Of a DNA stretch of 64,000 nt, positions 7,503 through 17,624 are shown piece after piece. Below the pieces are notes generated by a model that had not been told where the DNA came from, ran no database searches, and worked only from the letters and a program-made list of their open reading frames with translations. A program made the translations under genes and the position numbers. The DNA lies in NCBI GenBank assembly GCA_903887415.1, contig CAISPO010000044.1:62001-126000 (forward strand). The letters are read 5' to 3'. The DNA is from an uncultured Bacteroidota bacterium (lineage in GTDB: Bacteria > Bacteroidota > Bacteroidia > Chitinophagales > Chitinophagaceae). Position 1 is the first letter of the stretch. Each line of letters opens with the position of its first letter.

Positions 7503-9020
7503 TTATTTTAAAAGCTCACTATAAGTCATTACCTGATAAGGTTTCGTGGAGTCCACATTGAAGTATTCGCTATTTAGTTTGCGGCACGGTAAACCGGAAT
7601 AAGCGTCATAAAAGACTTTAGGGTCTTTTAAAACCTCCAAAACCCCTTTATCGTCCCGGTTGACAAAAAGAAATGTCAGTTGCTGCCTGTCCCCATCCAT
7701 TGAAGACAGCATCATACTTTCAAAAGGCAGTCCCCAATACAATTTTGATTCAGATATAAGTTGAGCATCATTGTATAGTGCTAGCTTCTTGATCCCTTTT
7801 TTCTGCATTTGGGATAGTATCTCTTTCGTCATATTGATACGTGCTGTGAAAGGCGGAAGAAATGAGATAATGTACGCTAGTCTTATTACAAATATGCCTG
7901 CTACCAACCCTGCCGCGACCGATGGCCTGAGCTTAGGCAAAAACGTGAAAACAAAAGGAGCTGCAGCTATAACTCCTATACATGACCACTCACTTTCTAT
8001 ATGGAATAACTGGGTGGTGCCATCCATATCTCCGTAGGTAAGGCCCATTATGATAATGTAACCAAGAGCAGACAAAAGGGTCCATATTGCCAGGGCCGTC
8101 TTCTTTTTCATTGCAAGCGTTATAACGCCAACAGCGAAAATTACTGTGCCTGCCCAGTAGTTGGTAGCGCATCTGTATAAAAAAACGGCAACAACAGGCT
8201 TAGTGAACGAATCGATAATATCCTGCAGCGAAAAATGAGTAACACCATACAATTGTGAGGCCTCAGGCCCGCTTGCGCCACCGGAAAGGCAAAACTTAGC
8301 CACGATGATACAGACGATAAGTCCGCTAAGCAGCCAGGTCATCCTTTTAGAAAAAGGCCAGTTATTCTTTTCAACGAGAAGAAATATCCATAAATAGATA
8401 AATGGTATTGCAACAACAAAATGCGTAAATAGAGTGAGGATGCAAAGGGCTACAAAGAATACAAGCAAAACGAGTTTGTTTTTCGCCTCTCCCATCTTCA
8501 TCAATACACCATAAAGCAAAAACATCAGCGAAATCCCCTGTGGTATGTCGCTAACCCAAATGAAAGATTCGCTCACGAACAAGAAAAAGTATAGCCCCAT
8601 AAGTATAGCAAGGCGATATTGTTTGAACACGTAGACCAGGCATGCGTTTACAGACAGGAAAAATAAATTGAAACTGATTCCATACCCGATCAAAATAGCT
8701 TTTAGAGATAAATGGAATTGTTGTTCCAGATAAGGGAAAATTTGTGTCGCTATCGCTCCGTAGCGGTTCTTTCCGATACACAGGCTTTTATCATTGATGA
8801 TATGGAACGCTATGTATGCAGCATCTGCAAACAGCACCCGCTCCCTGTAAAATACAATGGCCAGGACAAAGAGCGCCGTCATTGCCGCAAGCGCGACTTT
8901 AGCGGGTCCTTTTAATAACTGCTGGCTAACATCCATGAGATGAAAAAGAATGGTGATTAAGGTTACAATATAAAAAAGAAAGGCCACCCAAAGGCAGCCT
9001 TTCACATTTTGTCTGCTCAA
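7503..9020 (-). CDS. Polytopic membrane protein, unknown (10+ TM segments)
   Basis: 505 aa, dominated by hydrophobic segments from residue about 10 to 400, with a soluble C-terminal domain of about 110 residues (from about KEILSQMQKKGIKKLALYND). The architecture resembles membrane glycosyltransferases or O-antigen-type enzymes of the GT-C class, but I see no diagnostic motif. The first codon of the frame is TTG at 9020, 1 bp after the stop of the upstream T9SS-exported protein, so tight translational coupling is likely and the next ATG would cut the first TM segment. Function unknown. Confidence 0.65.
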   Translation of the reverse strand: MSRQNVKGCLWVAFLFYIVTLITILFHLMDVSQQLLKGPAKVALAAMTALFVLAIVFYRERVLFADAAYIAFHIINDKSLCIGKNRYGAIATQIFPYLEQQFHLSLKAILIGYGISFNLFFLSVNACLVYVFKQYRLAILMGLYFFLFVSESFIWVSDIPQGISLMFLLYGVLMKMGEAKNKLVLLVFFVALCILTLFTHFVVAIPFIYLWIFLLVEKNNWPFSKRMTWLLSGLIVCIIVAKFCLSGGASGPEASQLYGVTHFSLQDIIDSFTKPVVAVFLYRCATNYWAGTVIFAVGVITLAMKKKTALAIWTLLSALGYIIIMGLTYGDMDGTTQLFHIESEWSCIGVIAAAPFVFTFLPKLRPSVAAGLVAGIFVIRLAYIISFLPPFTARINMTKEILSQMQKKGIKKLALYNDAQLISESKLYWGLPFESMMLSSMDGDRQQLTFLFVNRDDKGVLEVLKDPKVFYDAYSGLPCRKLNSEYFNVDSTKPYQVMTYSELLK

Positions 9021-9021
9021 A

Positions 9022-10179
9022 TTATTTTATTACATCTATTGCTTTTACAGCAACCTGCTTGCCATTGTTGCTTAAACGGATATAACATATGCCCGGAGCA
9101 ACAGATGTGGGCAATGTTACTTTTGCCTGGTTGCCTGTTACAGGCAAGGCTTCTGCTGCAAGGGTTTTACCGCTTACATCCATAAGCTCGTAGCTCCATG
9201 TGCCTCCAATAGCAGGCAGCGTAATAGTAACCTCGCCGCCGCTTACCGGGTTTGGATAAATGCTCACACCTGCACCTGTGCCTGCCTCAGCAACGCCCAG
9301 GCTTACCGTGCGCTGCGTATGCGTTTTTGCACTGGTTGGGGTAGTATAAGTGCTATCTGAGAACTGAACATTGGCAAAAGCAGTCACTTCTTCTGCACGG
9401 TAATAATTTTGCTCATAGGTAGTAGTTGTCTGACCCTGCGCAAGGCCTAAATATCCCAGCAAAACGCTTGAAGCCAGGTTACCGCCAATAAAGAAGCTAT
9501 CTACACTGGTAGTCCTGGTCTGTACCTGTAAAACATCGAACCAGCTTGATGGGGTACCAGCAAGGGTTTTTACCCTCATCTTGCCCCAGCCTATTACAGA
9601 GTCTTTTTCTGTTGTGTAAGTACGTACCACCCCTGCGGAATCAGCCAGGCCCGCAGCAGCGACAGACAACACAAAATTAAAGTTCGAGTTATAAGTAGCT
9701 GCCCACGACGAATGATAAGTTGCCGGGAAAGCAATTTTGGTGAGCGGTGAAGAGTACAGTATGTGTTGTGCCGGTATTATCAAGCTATCATTAGTTCCTA
9801 AAGTTACCGTAGCGAGGCTATACCCAGTGTCCGGAATATTGACCCCATACTCCAGAAGGCCTGCGCTAACTATGGACGACTGCACATTGCCCTGATAGCC
9901 ATATGTGGACAAACTGTAAAAATTGCTGTCTGCAAACTGGTAGGTGGTTGTAGGGACGCGATACACATACAGCACCGGTGTAGAGTCTGTAACGGTACTC
10001 AGATCCCAGGAGCCATTTGCTGCGGCAGCAAACGAAGGGAAAGTGGATGCGGCCGTGGTGACCTTCAGGCTGTCAGTTCCGATCATCGAAACCGGGTAAC
10101 TGCTTGAACTGAGCGTGATCTGTGCATGAGCATTCGCGGCTAATAGTAATGCCGCAACAGGTAGTATAAGTTTTTTCAT
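9022..10179 (-). CDS. Secreted protein with type IX secretion C-terminal sorting domain
   Basis: 385 aa from the ATG at 10179, which gives a clean signal peptide (MKKLILPVAALLLAANAHA / QITL). A longer frame to 10230 adds a poor leader. The body is Ser/Thr-rich beta structure with no enzyme motif. The last about 80 residues (GVSIYPNPVSGGEVTITLP ... YELMDVSGKTL ... GICYIRLSNNGKQVAVKAIDV) are a Por secretion type A sorting domain, cleaved on export by the type IX machinery of Bacteroidota. It is probably a surface or extracellular protein. It is followed 1 bp later by the membrane protein and preceded 63 bp upstream by carB. Confidence 0.85.
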   Translation of the reverse strand: MKKLILPVAALLLAANAHAQITLSSSSYPVSMIGTDSLKVTTAASTFPSFAAAANGSWDLSTVTDSTPVLYVYRVPTTTYQFADSNFYSLSTYGYQGNVQSSIVSAGLLEYGVNIPDTGYSLATVTLGTNDSLIIPAQHILYSSPLTKIAFPATYHSSWAATYNSNFNFVLSVAAAGLADSAGVVRTYTTEKDSVIGWGKMRVKTLAGTPSSWFDVLQVQTRTTSVDSFFIGGNLASSVLLGYLGLAQGQTTTTYEQNYYRAEEVTAFANVQFSDSTYTTPTSAKTHTQRTVSLGVAEAGTGAGVSIYPNPVSGGEVTITLPAIGGTWSYELMDVSGKTLAAEALPVTGNQAKVTLPTSVAPGICYIRLSNNGKQVAVKAIDVIK

Positions 10180-10242
10180 AAAAATATTTTTTGCGAATGT
10201 ATGTAAAATCAGCGTATAATAAAAAAGCACGATGAAAGCCCT

Positions 10243-13089
10243 TTATTTACTCAGGTGCATACTGCGCTCTTTGTAAAGATTCCTGAACCAGGGGTCGCGC
10301 AGATTTTTTATAAACCTGATGGCTTCGCCCGTGCTTTTCATTTCAGGCCCCAGCTCTTTATTTACGTTCGGGAATTTATTAAAACTGAATACGGGCTCTT
10401 TTACCGCAAAGCCTTCCAGCTTTTGCACCAGCTTCAGGTCTTTTAATTTTTGCTCGCCCAGCATCACCTTCGTAGCTATGTTAAGGTAGGGAATACCGTA
10501 TGCTTTGGCGATGAACGGCGTAGTGCGGCTGGCACGCGGATTAGCTTCTATCACAAATACTTTGCCGTCTTTAATAGCGTACTGGATATTTATCAACCCT
10601 TTTATGTTGAGGCGCAGCGCTATTTTCTTTGCAATGTCTGCCATTTCATCCACGATCAATGGCGTAAGATTGAAGGCCGGTAATACCGCGTGGCTGTCGC
10701 CGCTATGGATGCCCGCCGGCTCTATGTGTTCCATAATGCCCATAATGTGCACTGTTTCACCATCGCATATGGCATCCACTTCGGCTTCCTGGCACCGGTC
10801 CAGGAAATGATCAATGAGTATCTTATTGCCGGGCAAGTGCTTTAGCAGGCTGACTACACTTTTCTCCAGCTCTTCGTCATTTATCACTATTCTCATGCGT
10901 TGGCCACCCAACACATAAGACGGGCGTACCAGTACCGGGTATCCCACTTCTTTTGCCACTTCTATAGCCTCGTCTGTGGTATATGCAGTGCCGTAATTAG
11001 GATAGGGAATGCCGAGCTCCTTTAATGTGTCGCTGAACCGGCCACGGTCTTCGGCAATATCCATGCTGTCGAACGAGGTGCCTATTATTTTTATTCCTTT
11101 TTCATGCAGGCGTTTTGCCAGTTTCAATGCCGTCTGGCCGCCGAGCTGAACAATGATGCCATCGGGTTTTTCATGCTCTATGATCTCCCACAGGTGCTCC
11201 CAGTAAACCGGCTCGAAATATAGCTTGTCTGCAATGTCAAAATCGGTTGACACTGTTTCCGGGTTGCAGTTTACCATTATCGATTCATAACCGCACTCCC
11301 TGATGGCCATGAGCCCGTGCGTGCAGCAGTAATCGAATTCAATACCCTGGCCTATACGATTTGGGCCCGAGCCAAGTACAATAATCTTTTTCTTATCGGA
11401 TACTTTACTCTCGTTAGAGACTTCTAAAGGATCAGACACGGGACGTTGCTCAAATGTGCTGTAGAAGTACGGTGTTTTTGCTTCAAACTCTGCACTACAG
11501 GTGTCCACCATTTTGAATACACGGGTTATGCCCAGCGCTTTTCTATGTTCGTAAACTTCCTCTTCTGTGCAATCTTTTACCAGCTCCGCTATCTGTTCAT
11601 CTCCAAAGCCCATTTGCTTGGCTTGGCGAAGCAGATCGTCCGGCAGTTTTTCCAGATGCTTGTATTTGCGTATCTCCGTTTCCAGGTTCACGATATCCTG
11701 TATCTGGTACAGAAACCAACGGTCTATTTGCGTGAGCTCCCGTATTGTTTTTATAGATACCCCTGCCGCCATAGCTTCCTTGATGCGGAATATGCGGTCC
11801 CATGTGGGGCGTTTCAGCGTATCTATCAACTCCTCGGGGCGTAGGCGGCTGGTGCTGATGAATGACAAGCCTGTTGCATTGTTCTCCAGGCTCTGACAGG
11901 CTTTCTGCAGTGCTTCCGGGAAAGTGCGGCCTATGGCCATTACCTCGCCCACCGATTTCATTTGCAGACCCAGCGTATCATCTGCGCCTTTGAATTTATC
12001 AAAATTCCACCTTGGCATTTTTACGATCACATAATCAAGCGCAGGCTCAAAATAAGCAGAGGTAGTTTGTGTGATCTGGTTCTTTAGTTCATCGAGTGTA
12101 TATCCTATTGCGAGCTTGGCCGCGATCTTGGCTATCGGGTAGCCAGTAGCTTTTGATGCAAGAGCCGATGAGCGGCTCACGCGTGGATTTATTTCTATAG
12201 CGATGATCTCTTCCGTTTCCGGGTTAAGCGCGAATTGCACATTGCAGCCACCGGCGAAGTTGCCCAGATCGCGCATCATCATTATCGCTGTGTTGCGCAT
12301 CAGTTGGAAGGCAGTATCGCTGAGCGTCATGGCAGGCGCTACCGTAATGCTGTCGCCCGTATGAATGCCCATTGGGTCAAAATTCTCCACAGTGCAAATG
12401 ATAACAACATTGTCATTCTTGTCGCGAAGCAATTCCAGCTCAAATTCTTTCCAGCCCAATACTGCCCGCTCCACTAATACCTCGTGCATAGGCGAAGCCG
12501 TAAGGCCGCGCTCCAGTGCGCCATCCAGCTCGTCTTTATGCATTACTATACCTCCACCCGAACCGCCTAAAGTAAATGATGGGCGGATAACAATAGGCAA
12601 CCCGATCTGCTGGGCGAACTCTTTTCCTTCCAGCAACGAGTTAGCCGTTCTTGCTTCCGCTACAGGCACCCCGAGCTGTATCATCCACTTGCGGAACAGT
12701 TCGCGGTCTTCCGCTTTATCTATAGCCTTAATATCCACACCTATCAGCTTCACATTAAAACGCTCCCAAACGCCCAGCTCATCCGCTTCTTTTGCAAGAT
12801 TCAAAGCTGTTTGGCCGCCCATGGTGGGGAGCACAGCGTCTATCTCGTTTTCTTCCAGTATTTGCTCTATGCTTTCTACGGTCAGCGGTAATAGATAGAC
12901 CCGATCAGCCATCATTGGATCGGTCATAATGGTAGCCGGGTTAGAATTTACCAATATTACTTTCACCCCTTCTTCCCGAAGGCTCCGGGCTGCCTGGGTA
13001 CCTGAATAGTCAAATTCGCAAGCCTGGCCTATGACAATGGGGCCGGAACCGATAATAAGAACACTTTTAATGGAAAGATCGCGCGGCAT
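10243..13089 (-). CDS. carB: Carbamoyl-phosphate synthase, large subunit (short form)
   Basis: 948 aa. Two homologous ATP-grasp halves are visible. The first starts with [20 protein letters not shown] and has [13 protein letters not shown] and [19 protein letters not shown]. The second starts [20 protein letters not shown] and has [20 protein letters not shown]. It makes carbamoyl phosphate from bicarbonate, ammonia (from CarA) and two ATP for pyrimidine and arginine synthesis. E. coli CarB is 1073 aa; here the protein stops just after the second ATP-grasp half ([16 protein letters not shown]), so the C-terminal MGS-like allosteric domain is absent, as I recall for other Bacteroidota. carA is not in the window. 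It is transcribed away from mreB. Confidence 0.97.
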   Translation of the reverse strand: MPRDLSIKSVLIIGSGPIVIGQACEFDYSGTQAARSLREEGVKVILVNSNPATIMTDPMMADRVYLLPLTVESIEQILEENEIDAVLPTMGGQTALNLAKEADELGVWERFNVKLIGVDIKAIDKAEDRELFRKWMIQLGVPVAEARTANSLLEGKEFAQQIGLPIVIRPSFTLGGSGGGIVMHKDELDGALERGLTASPMHEVLVERAVLGWKEFELELLRDKNDNVVIICTVENFDPMGIHTGDSITVAPAMTLSDTAFQLMRNTAIMMMRDLGNFAGGCNVQFALNPETEEIIAIEINPRVSRSSALASKATGYPIAKIAAKLAIGYTLDELKNQITQTTSAYFEPALDYVIVKMPRWNFDKFKGADDTLGLQMKSVGEVMAIGRTFPEALQKACQSLENNATGLSFISTSRLRPEELIDTLKRPTWDRIFRIKEAMAAGVSIKTIRELTQIDRWFLYQIQDIVNLETEIRKYKHLEKLPDDLLRQAKQMGFGDEQIAELVKDCTEEEVYEHRKALGITRVFKMVDTCSAEFEAKTPYFYSTFEQRPVSDPLEVSNESKVSDKKKIIVLGSGPNRIGQGIEFDYCCTHGLMAIRECGYESIMVNCNPETVSTDFDIADKLYFEPVYWEHLWEIIEHEKPDGIIVQLGGQTALKLAKRLHEKGIKIIGTSFDSMDIAEDRGRFSDTLKELGIPYPNYGTAYTTDEAIEVAKEVGYPVLVRPSYVLGGQRMRIVINDEELEKSVVSLLKHLPGNKILIDHFLDRCQEAEVDAICDGETVHIMGIMEHIEPAGIHSGDSHAVLPAFNLTPLIVDEMADIAKKIALRLNIKGLINIQYAIKDGKVFVIEANPRASRTTPFIAKAYGIPYLNIATKVMLGEQKLKDLKLVQKLEGFAVKEPVFSFNKFPNVNKELGPEMKSTGEAIRFIKNLRDPWFRNLYKERSMHLSK

Positions 13090-13331
13090 TCTGAAAATAA
13101 AGATTAGAAATTAATAATTAAAAAGCGCGATGAGCAGATATAAGAATCGGGCTCAACGCCCGAGGTGCAAAAGTATAAAAAATACCGATTGCATTTTACA
13201 TTTTGATTGGGCGCCATACGAGACCATAATTAAGCAACTCAAATCGGGCGTATATATGTTAAAATACCGAGTTATTTCACCATTTTATACATATATCTAA
13301 CAAATTAGCCGTTCGGGGATAATTATTTACA

Positions 13332-13339
13332 TAATTTTG
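13332..13339 (+). promoter_or_regulatory. Possible -7 element of the mreB promoter
   Basis: TAATTTTG matches the Bacteroidota -7 consensus TAnnTTTG, 76 bp before the MreB ATG in the 325-bp carB-mreB divergent spacer. No clear -33 TTG is present at the right distance, so the call is tentative. Confidence 0.4.
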
Positions 13340-13414
13340 CCGGATAGGATAAAACATTCCGAAACTGTATTACTTTTTTCGCATTTTTGCGATTATTATA
13401 AAATTACCGCCATA

Positions 13415-14446
13415 ATGAGTTTTTTAGGCTTTTTTAAATTTCTTACACAGGAAATCGCAATAGATCTTGGCACTGCCAATACGCTTATCATACATAACGA
13501 CCAGGTAGTAGTGGATGAACCTTCGATAGTAGCTATAGACCGCACTACAAATAAAATTGTAGCGGTAGGAAAGAAGGCTATGATGATGCATGAAAAAACA
13601 CATGAGAACCTTAAAACCATAAGGCCGCTGAAAGATGGAGTTATTGCTGACTTTAACGCTGCAGAAGGAATGCTTCGGGAGATGATAAAATTGGTTTATC
13701 CCAAGAAACCAATGTTCCCGCCAAGCTGGCGTATGGTGATCTGTATCCCATCCAGCATAACGGAGGTTGAAAAACGTGCGGTGCGTGATTCGGCAGAGCA
13801 GGCAGGCGCCAAAGAAGTATATATGATACATGAGCCTATGGCTGCTGCCCTGGGCATAGGTATAGACGTAGAGGAGCCTACCGGCAATATGATCATTGAT
13901 ATAGGCGGCGGTACTACCGGTATTTCCGTGATCGCCCTCGCGGGTATTGTTTGTGATCAATCCATTCGTATAGCTGGCGATGAATTTACCGGCGACATTA
14001 TGGAAGCTATGCGCCGCTACCACAGTTTGATGATAGGAGAGCGTACCGCGGAGCAAATAAAGATACATGTGGGCTCAGCTCTTAAAGAGCTGGATAACCC
14101 GCCTGATGATATTGCCGTGAATGGCCGCGACCTGGTAACAGGTATCCCGAAGCAGATCATGGTATCTTACCAGGAAGTTGCCGAGGCGCTGGATAAATCG
14201 ATCTTCAAAATAGAGGAAGCTATCTTAAAAGCACTGGAAAGCACACCGCCTGAGCTTGCCGCAGATATTTATCGCCGTGGGCTGTACCTTACCGGAGGCG
14301 GAGCATTGCTTCGTGGGCTGGACAAGCGTATATCGCACAAGATAAAATTGCCGGTACATGTAGCTGACGATCCCCTTCGCGCGGTGGTGCGTGGTACTGG
14401 CATGGCGCTTAAGAACATAGCGAGGATGCCGTTTTTGATGAAATAG
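13415..14446 (+). CDS. mreB: Rod shape-determining protein MreB (actin-like)
   Basis: 343 aa from the ATG at 13415 (MSFLGFFKFLTQEIAIDLGT); the frame is open further upstream, but the extra residues do not belong to the family. Actin-fold nucleotide motifs: phosphate-1 IAIDLGTANTLI, connect and phosphate-2 MIIDIGGGTTGISVIALAG, and adenosine motif LTGGGALLRGLD. MreB polymerises under the membrane and steers cell-wall synthesis with MreC, MreD, RodA and PBP2. mreC follows after a 157-bp spacer and then mreD. The usual pbp2/mrdA and rodA do not follow, because the particle cluster begins right after mreD. Confidence 0.98.
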   Translation: MSFLGFFKFLTQEIAIDLGTANTLIIHNDQVVVDEPSIVAIDRTTNKIVAVGKKAMMMHEKTHENLKTIRPLKDGVIADFNAAEGMLREMIKLVYPKKPMFPPSWRMVICIPSSITEVEKRAVRDSAEQAGAKEVYMIHEPMAAALGIGIDVEEPTGNMIIDIGGGTTGISVIALAGIVCDQSIRIAGDEFTGDIMEAMRRYHSLMIGERTAEQIKIHVGSALKELDNPPDDIAVNGRDLVTGIPKQIMVSYQEVAEALDKSIFKIEEAILKALESTPPELAADIYRRGLYLTGGGALLRGLDKRISHKIKLPVHVADDPLRAVVRGTGMALKNIARMPFLMK

Positions 14447-14603
14447 CTTTATTGGAATTAGTTGTTTGTAATTGGGAATTAGGATTGTTGTTAAACAAAA
14501 GTTTTTATTTACCAATTCATGCCATTGGACAGAGCAATCTATGATTTTGACACTGCAAAATATTAATTCTAATTCCCAAATCCCAGTTCCCAATTCCTAA
14601 GAA
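14447..14603. other. mreB-mreC spacer with AATTCCCAATTCC-type repeats
   Basis: No gene. It carries opposing copies of an AATTGGGAATTAG / AATTCCCAATTCC motif that recurs in spacers near 43960-44000 and 55740-55800, so it is part of a dispersed AT-rich repeat. Unusual inside an operon whose genes are normally close together. Confidence 0.5.
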
Positions 14604-15458
14604 GTGCGCAATTTTATACTCTTTGTACGGCGCTTTTTTAACCTCATATTATTCCTGATTCTGGAGATAATATGCGTGATACTTATTGAGCATACCAATA
14701 CTTTGCAGGGTAATGACATCATCAGTTCAGCGAATATGGTTTCTGGCCTCGTTTATAAAAAACAAAGCGATGTAGTTTACTACTTCGGATTGCGGAAAAT
14801 GAACGATAGCCTGGTAAATGAAAATGCCCGGCTCCGGAACCAGATAGATCAACTGCATAGTGTGGACACGCTGAAAGACAGTGTAGTACACCGTAGATTG
14901 TATCCTTCCGATTCATCAACACATATCGTGAAGTTTGCCGATTACCTGTACCGCACGGCGCGCGTCATCAACAACTCTACCAATGCCAGTGATAACTACA
15001 TTACCATAAACAGGGGATCGAGGGACGGTATCAGTAAAAACATGGCGGTAATTTCCGGTACAGGCATTGTAGGCCGCGTGGAGCATGTATCCGCCCATTT
15101 TGCAAGTGTGCTTTCGATACTTAGCTCGAAACAAAAAGTAAGCGCGAAGCTGAAGGACGGTACGAACGGCTACATAATATGGGATGAGAAACAGCCCGAT
15201 GTACTGATAATGACAGATGTGCCGCAACAGATAAAAGTAAAGAAGGGAGACTCGGTCTATACCGCTATATTCTCTATCTTCTCGCCGGATATATTGATAG
15301 GTACTGTGTTAAAAACGGTGGTGATCAAGAAAAACGCCATGCAACAGATATACTTGCAATCGTCAACTAATTTTCACAATCTCCAATATGTATATGTAAT
15401 CGAAAATAAGATGGTGACAGAGAAGAAGATCGTGGAAGATTCGTCGGCAAAAAAGTAG
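14604..15458 (+). CDS. mreC: Rod shape-determining protein MreC
   Basis: 284 aa, GTG start at 14604, chosen because it places the single N-terminal membrane helix (FFNLILFLILEIICVILIE) near the start. A coiled-coil part (NDSLVNENARLRNQIDQLHS) follows, then the MreC beta-barrel domain with NYITINRGSRDGISKNMAVI and GIVGRVEHVSAHFASVLSIL, which are typical. The C-terminal K/E-rich tail is short. MreC links cytoplasmic MreB to periplasmic PBP2. Normal length for the family. A dispersed GC-rich repeat lies between this gene and mreD. Confidence 0.95.
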   Translation: MRNFILFVRRFFNLILFLILEIICVILIEHTNTLQGNDIISSANMVSGLVYKKQSDVVYYFGLRKMNDSLVNENARLRNQIDQLHSVDTLKDSVVHRRLYPSDSSTHIVKFADYLYRTARVINNSTNASDNYITINRGSRDGISKNMAVISGTGIVGRVEHVSAHFASVLSILSSKQKVSAKLKDGTNGYIIWDEKQPDVLIMTDVPQQIKVKKGDSVYTAIFSIFSPDILIGTVLKTVVIKKNAMQQIYLQSSTNFHNLQYVYVIENKMVTEKKIVEDSSAKK

Positions 15459-15460
15459 GA

Positions 15461-15498
15461 GCCTCTCCCCGGCCCTCCCCAAAGGGGAGGGTGAGGTC
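15461..15498. repeat. Dispersed GC-rich palindromic repeat (REP-like, family B)
   Basis: CTCTCCCCGGCCCTCCCC then AAAGGGGAGGGTGAGG, a hairpin between mreC and mreD. It is related to copies at 29561-29601, 39321-39388, 40101-40147, 45232-45303 and the one inside gcvP at 57263-57297. Confidence 0.7.
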
Positions 15499-15563
15499 GA
15501 ATGAGTGGTGTAAGCAACAGGCAGAACAAGGTTAAGTTAAATAGACAAAGTGTTGAAAGAAAA

Positions 15564-16109
15564 ATGAACGTTTACATAAAAAATATTTTACGTTTCTGCA
15601 TTATTATCCTGCTGCAGGTGCTGATCCTGAATAAGATCACGCTGCGCTGGTGGAGTGAGCCTTCCGGCTTCCCGGTGTTCATACCGTATGTCTATCCCCT
15701 GTTCATTCTTCTGTTGCCTTTCGAAACACCGGTATGGGCATTGCTGATAATGGGGTTCGGGCTGGGCATAACGGTTGACTCCTTTATGAACACTGCCGGT
15801 ATGCATGCTTTTGCCACCGTTGTCATTGCTTACCTGCGCACCAATGTGCTGAGCGCACTGTTGCCGCGGAACCTGTCGGAATATGACGGCCAGCACCCAT
15901 CCATAAGAAGCATGGGCTGGATGCCATTCCTGGTGTACAGTGCGTTTTTAATTGTGCTGCACCATTTCGTTTTCTTCTCCATAGAATTATGGAGTTTCTC
16001 GAACTTCGGATTCCTGCTGCTGAAAATAATTGCATCGTCGCTTACTTCCATGCTGTTCATTATTGTTTACTTGCTGCTTTTTACCAGGCAAAGTGCATCG
16101 AGGGTGTAA
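15564..16109 (+). CDS. mreD: Rod shape-determining protein MreD
   Basis: 181 aa from the ATG at 15564 (MNVYIKNILRFCIIILLQVL), which starts directly with the first membrane helix as usual; an in-frame ATG at 15501 would add 21 polar residues encoded partly next to a repeat. Five hydrophobic segments follow, including VYPLFILLLPFETPVWALL and LIMGFGLGITVDSF, the latter with the conserved Gly/Asp region of MreD. It is an integral membrane partner of MreC. The gene stops 5 bp before the convergent stop of the tail-fibre gene, so the rest of the wall-elongation operon is not adjacent. Confidence 0.9.
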   Translation: MNVYIKNILRFCIIILLQVLILNKITLRWWSEPSGFPVFIPYVYPLFILLLPFETPVWALLIMGFGLGITVDSFMNTAGMHAFATVVIAYLRTNVLSALLPRNLSEYDGQHPSIRSMGWMPFLVYSAFLIVLHHFVFFSIELWSFSNFGFLLLKIIASSLTSMLFIIVYLLLFTRQSASRV

Positions 16110-16114
16110 CTGGA

Positions 16115-16966
16115 TTAATCAAGTGGTATTATTGTATTGAACTCGATGCTATACCCTAAGATTGATGCAGTTGGCCTGATCCATCTTATTAATAGCTGTC
16201 CGCCTACATTCACACTGCATTCGACACTTCTAATATAATCAATACCCGTATCATCTAATATCTGGGTTGCGAAAAATTTGTTAGCCATAAAAAACGCGGA
16301 TGGGTTAGCAGGCCAATATCCAGAAGGTAAAGTGCACATCAAAGGGTACAGGCTCAGGGGAGATGCAGCAAAATTCTGCGCATTATTTGCGCTGAGAAAG
16401 CCTCTCAACTGTAATGTATTGGTAAGAAAATTTTTCTTATAGTAAATATTGCCGGTTACACCTCCATCAGCCGGCAAGGTATTTACAACAATAGTGCTCC
16501 AGGTACTTTCTCTATTGTTGTTACCCAGGCTAACGCCATAACTCACCAGCTCACTCAGCAAAAAATGCGTACTATCATCAGGGGTACCTATGGTCTGGGC
16601 CATAAGGCTTATGCTGCTGTCGAGAATCACGTCAGGGTTGCTGCCATTATAAAAAGCAAGCGGTGCTGCAGTTGGCGTTATCAGCATGTATGCAGCGTTG
16701 ATGCTTTCGTCAATACCCGCAAGGGTAATTGCGGGTACACGTATCATATTTCCAGCGTAGTAAACCCAGCCGGCAGTTACAGCGTAGTTGAACGTTGTGC
16801 CGCTTACCAGCGTTTTGGTGACAACGCAACCGCTTATGGCGAAAGGCCCGCTTCCGCCTGTTGTTGCCAATGCGTTAAGGCATTCGGTATAGGCCGTTTG
16901 TAAGTACCCAAGCTGGTCCTGTGTCAATGGAAAGCCGCCGGGCTTTGTAAAGTCAATACTTTTCAT
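16115..16966 (-). CDS. Phage tail fibre / distal baseplate protein
   Basis: 283 aa, last gene of the minus-strand tail operon. The start is MKSIDFTKPGGFPLTQDQLG, a short motif found at the N-terminus of Bacteroidota tail-fibre-like proteins that attach to the baseplate; I know this only loosely. The rest is beta-rich, Gly/Ser/Thr-rich and without enzyme motifs, as expected for a trimeric receptor-binding or fibre protein. It follows the gpI-like gene after 90 bp. No tail-fibre chaperone gene follows; mreD begins on the other strand after 5 bp. Confidence 0.6.
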   Translation of the reverse strand: MKSIDFTKPGGFPLTQDQLGYLQTAYTECLNALATTGGSGPFAISGCVVTKTLVSGTTFNYAVTAGWVYYAGNMIRVPAITLAGIDESINAAYMLITPTAAPLAFYNGSNPDVILDSSISLMAQTIGTPDDSTHFLLSELVSYGVSLGNNNRESTWSTIVVNTLPADGGVTGNIYYKKNFLTNTLQLRGFLSANNAQNFAASPLSLYPLMCTLPSGYWPANPSAFFMANKFFATQILDDTGIDYIRSVECSVNVGGQLLIRWIRPTASILGYSIEFNTIIPLD

Positions 16967-17056
16967 TTTTTATTGTTTAAATGTTATTTGATGAATTTTG
17001 AATCTTCTCTTTCCGGAGACGATCAGGAAAGTCATGTAGATCAGGAAAATCATGGT

Positions 17057-17584
17057 TCAGACAATTACTATCGAATAATTATTTTTGCTCGCAAGTCTGT
17101 ATTTATCCACAATGGCATGCAGCCTGTACACATCATAACCAGGTAAGGCCGTTACAGCATGTGGTACATTTACTATAAACTGCACCCCAAGCCAATATGT
17201 TTCTGTGCTGGTATATAGTGGGACAGGATCAGGGGATGGTATAACCGAGGTGCCGATCTCGCTCACCATATCTATATACAAAGGTTTATCCTCTATGACT
17301 TCATAAATGAAATCAGGGTCCACATATATACCGTCTGTAATAACGATGCGCCTGCTGGTGTTGTCAAACACATCATTGAGCGCAGCCTGCAGGTAGCACA
17401 CCTGCCCATTATGCGACAGGTCGTACAAGTTACTTGTCCTGTTTGCAACAAATAAACCATACAGGTAATTCACCGGGCTCACAAGGGCCTGCAGCCATGC
17501 CAGCATTTTCGACTGGCGCAACCGTACCGGAGACACGTATTTTGGTAATCCTGCACTGCTAAAATCAATATCAAATACACTCAT
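17057..17584 (-). CDS. Baseplate protein, gpI-like position
   Basis: 175 aa. I do not see a firm domain signature. The position, just after the baseplate-J-like gene and before the fibre gene, is where the gpI/wedge-terminal protein sits in P2- and Mu-type tails. The sequence has SPVRLRQSKMLAWLQALVSP near the N-terminus and a C-terminal AIVDKYRLASKNNYSIVI. It would form the periphery of the baseplate where the fibre attaches. Assigned mainly by order. Confidence 0.55.
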   Translation of the reverse strand: MSVFDIDFSSAGLPKYVSPVRLRQSKMLAWLQALVSPVNYLYGLFVANRTSNLYDLSHNGQVCYLQAALNDVFDNTSRRIVITDGIYVDPDFIYEVIEDKPLYIDMVSEIGTSVIPSPDPVPLYTSTETYWLGVQFIVNVPHAVTALPGYDVYRLHAIVDKYRLASKNNYSIVIV

Positions 17585-17624
17585 ATTGCAAATTCAAAAG
17601 TCAAAAAAGGATCAACATTTCATT

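Noticed and set aside
13424-14068. Long minus-strand open frame opposite mreB
   Set aside because: Shadow of the mreB coding sequence with low-quality residue content and no family resemblance.
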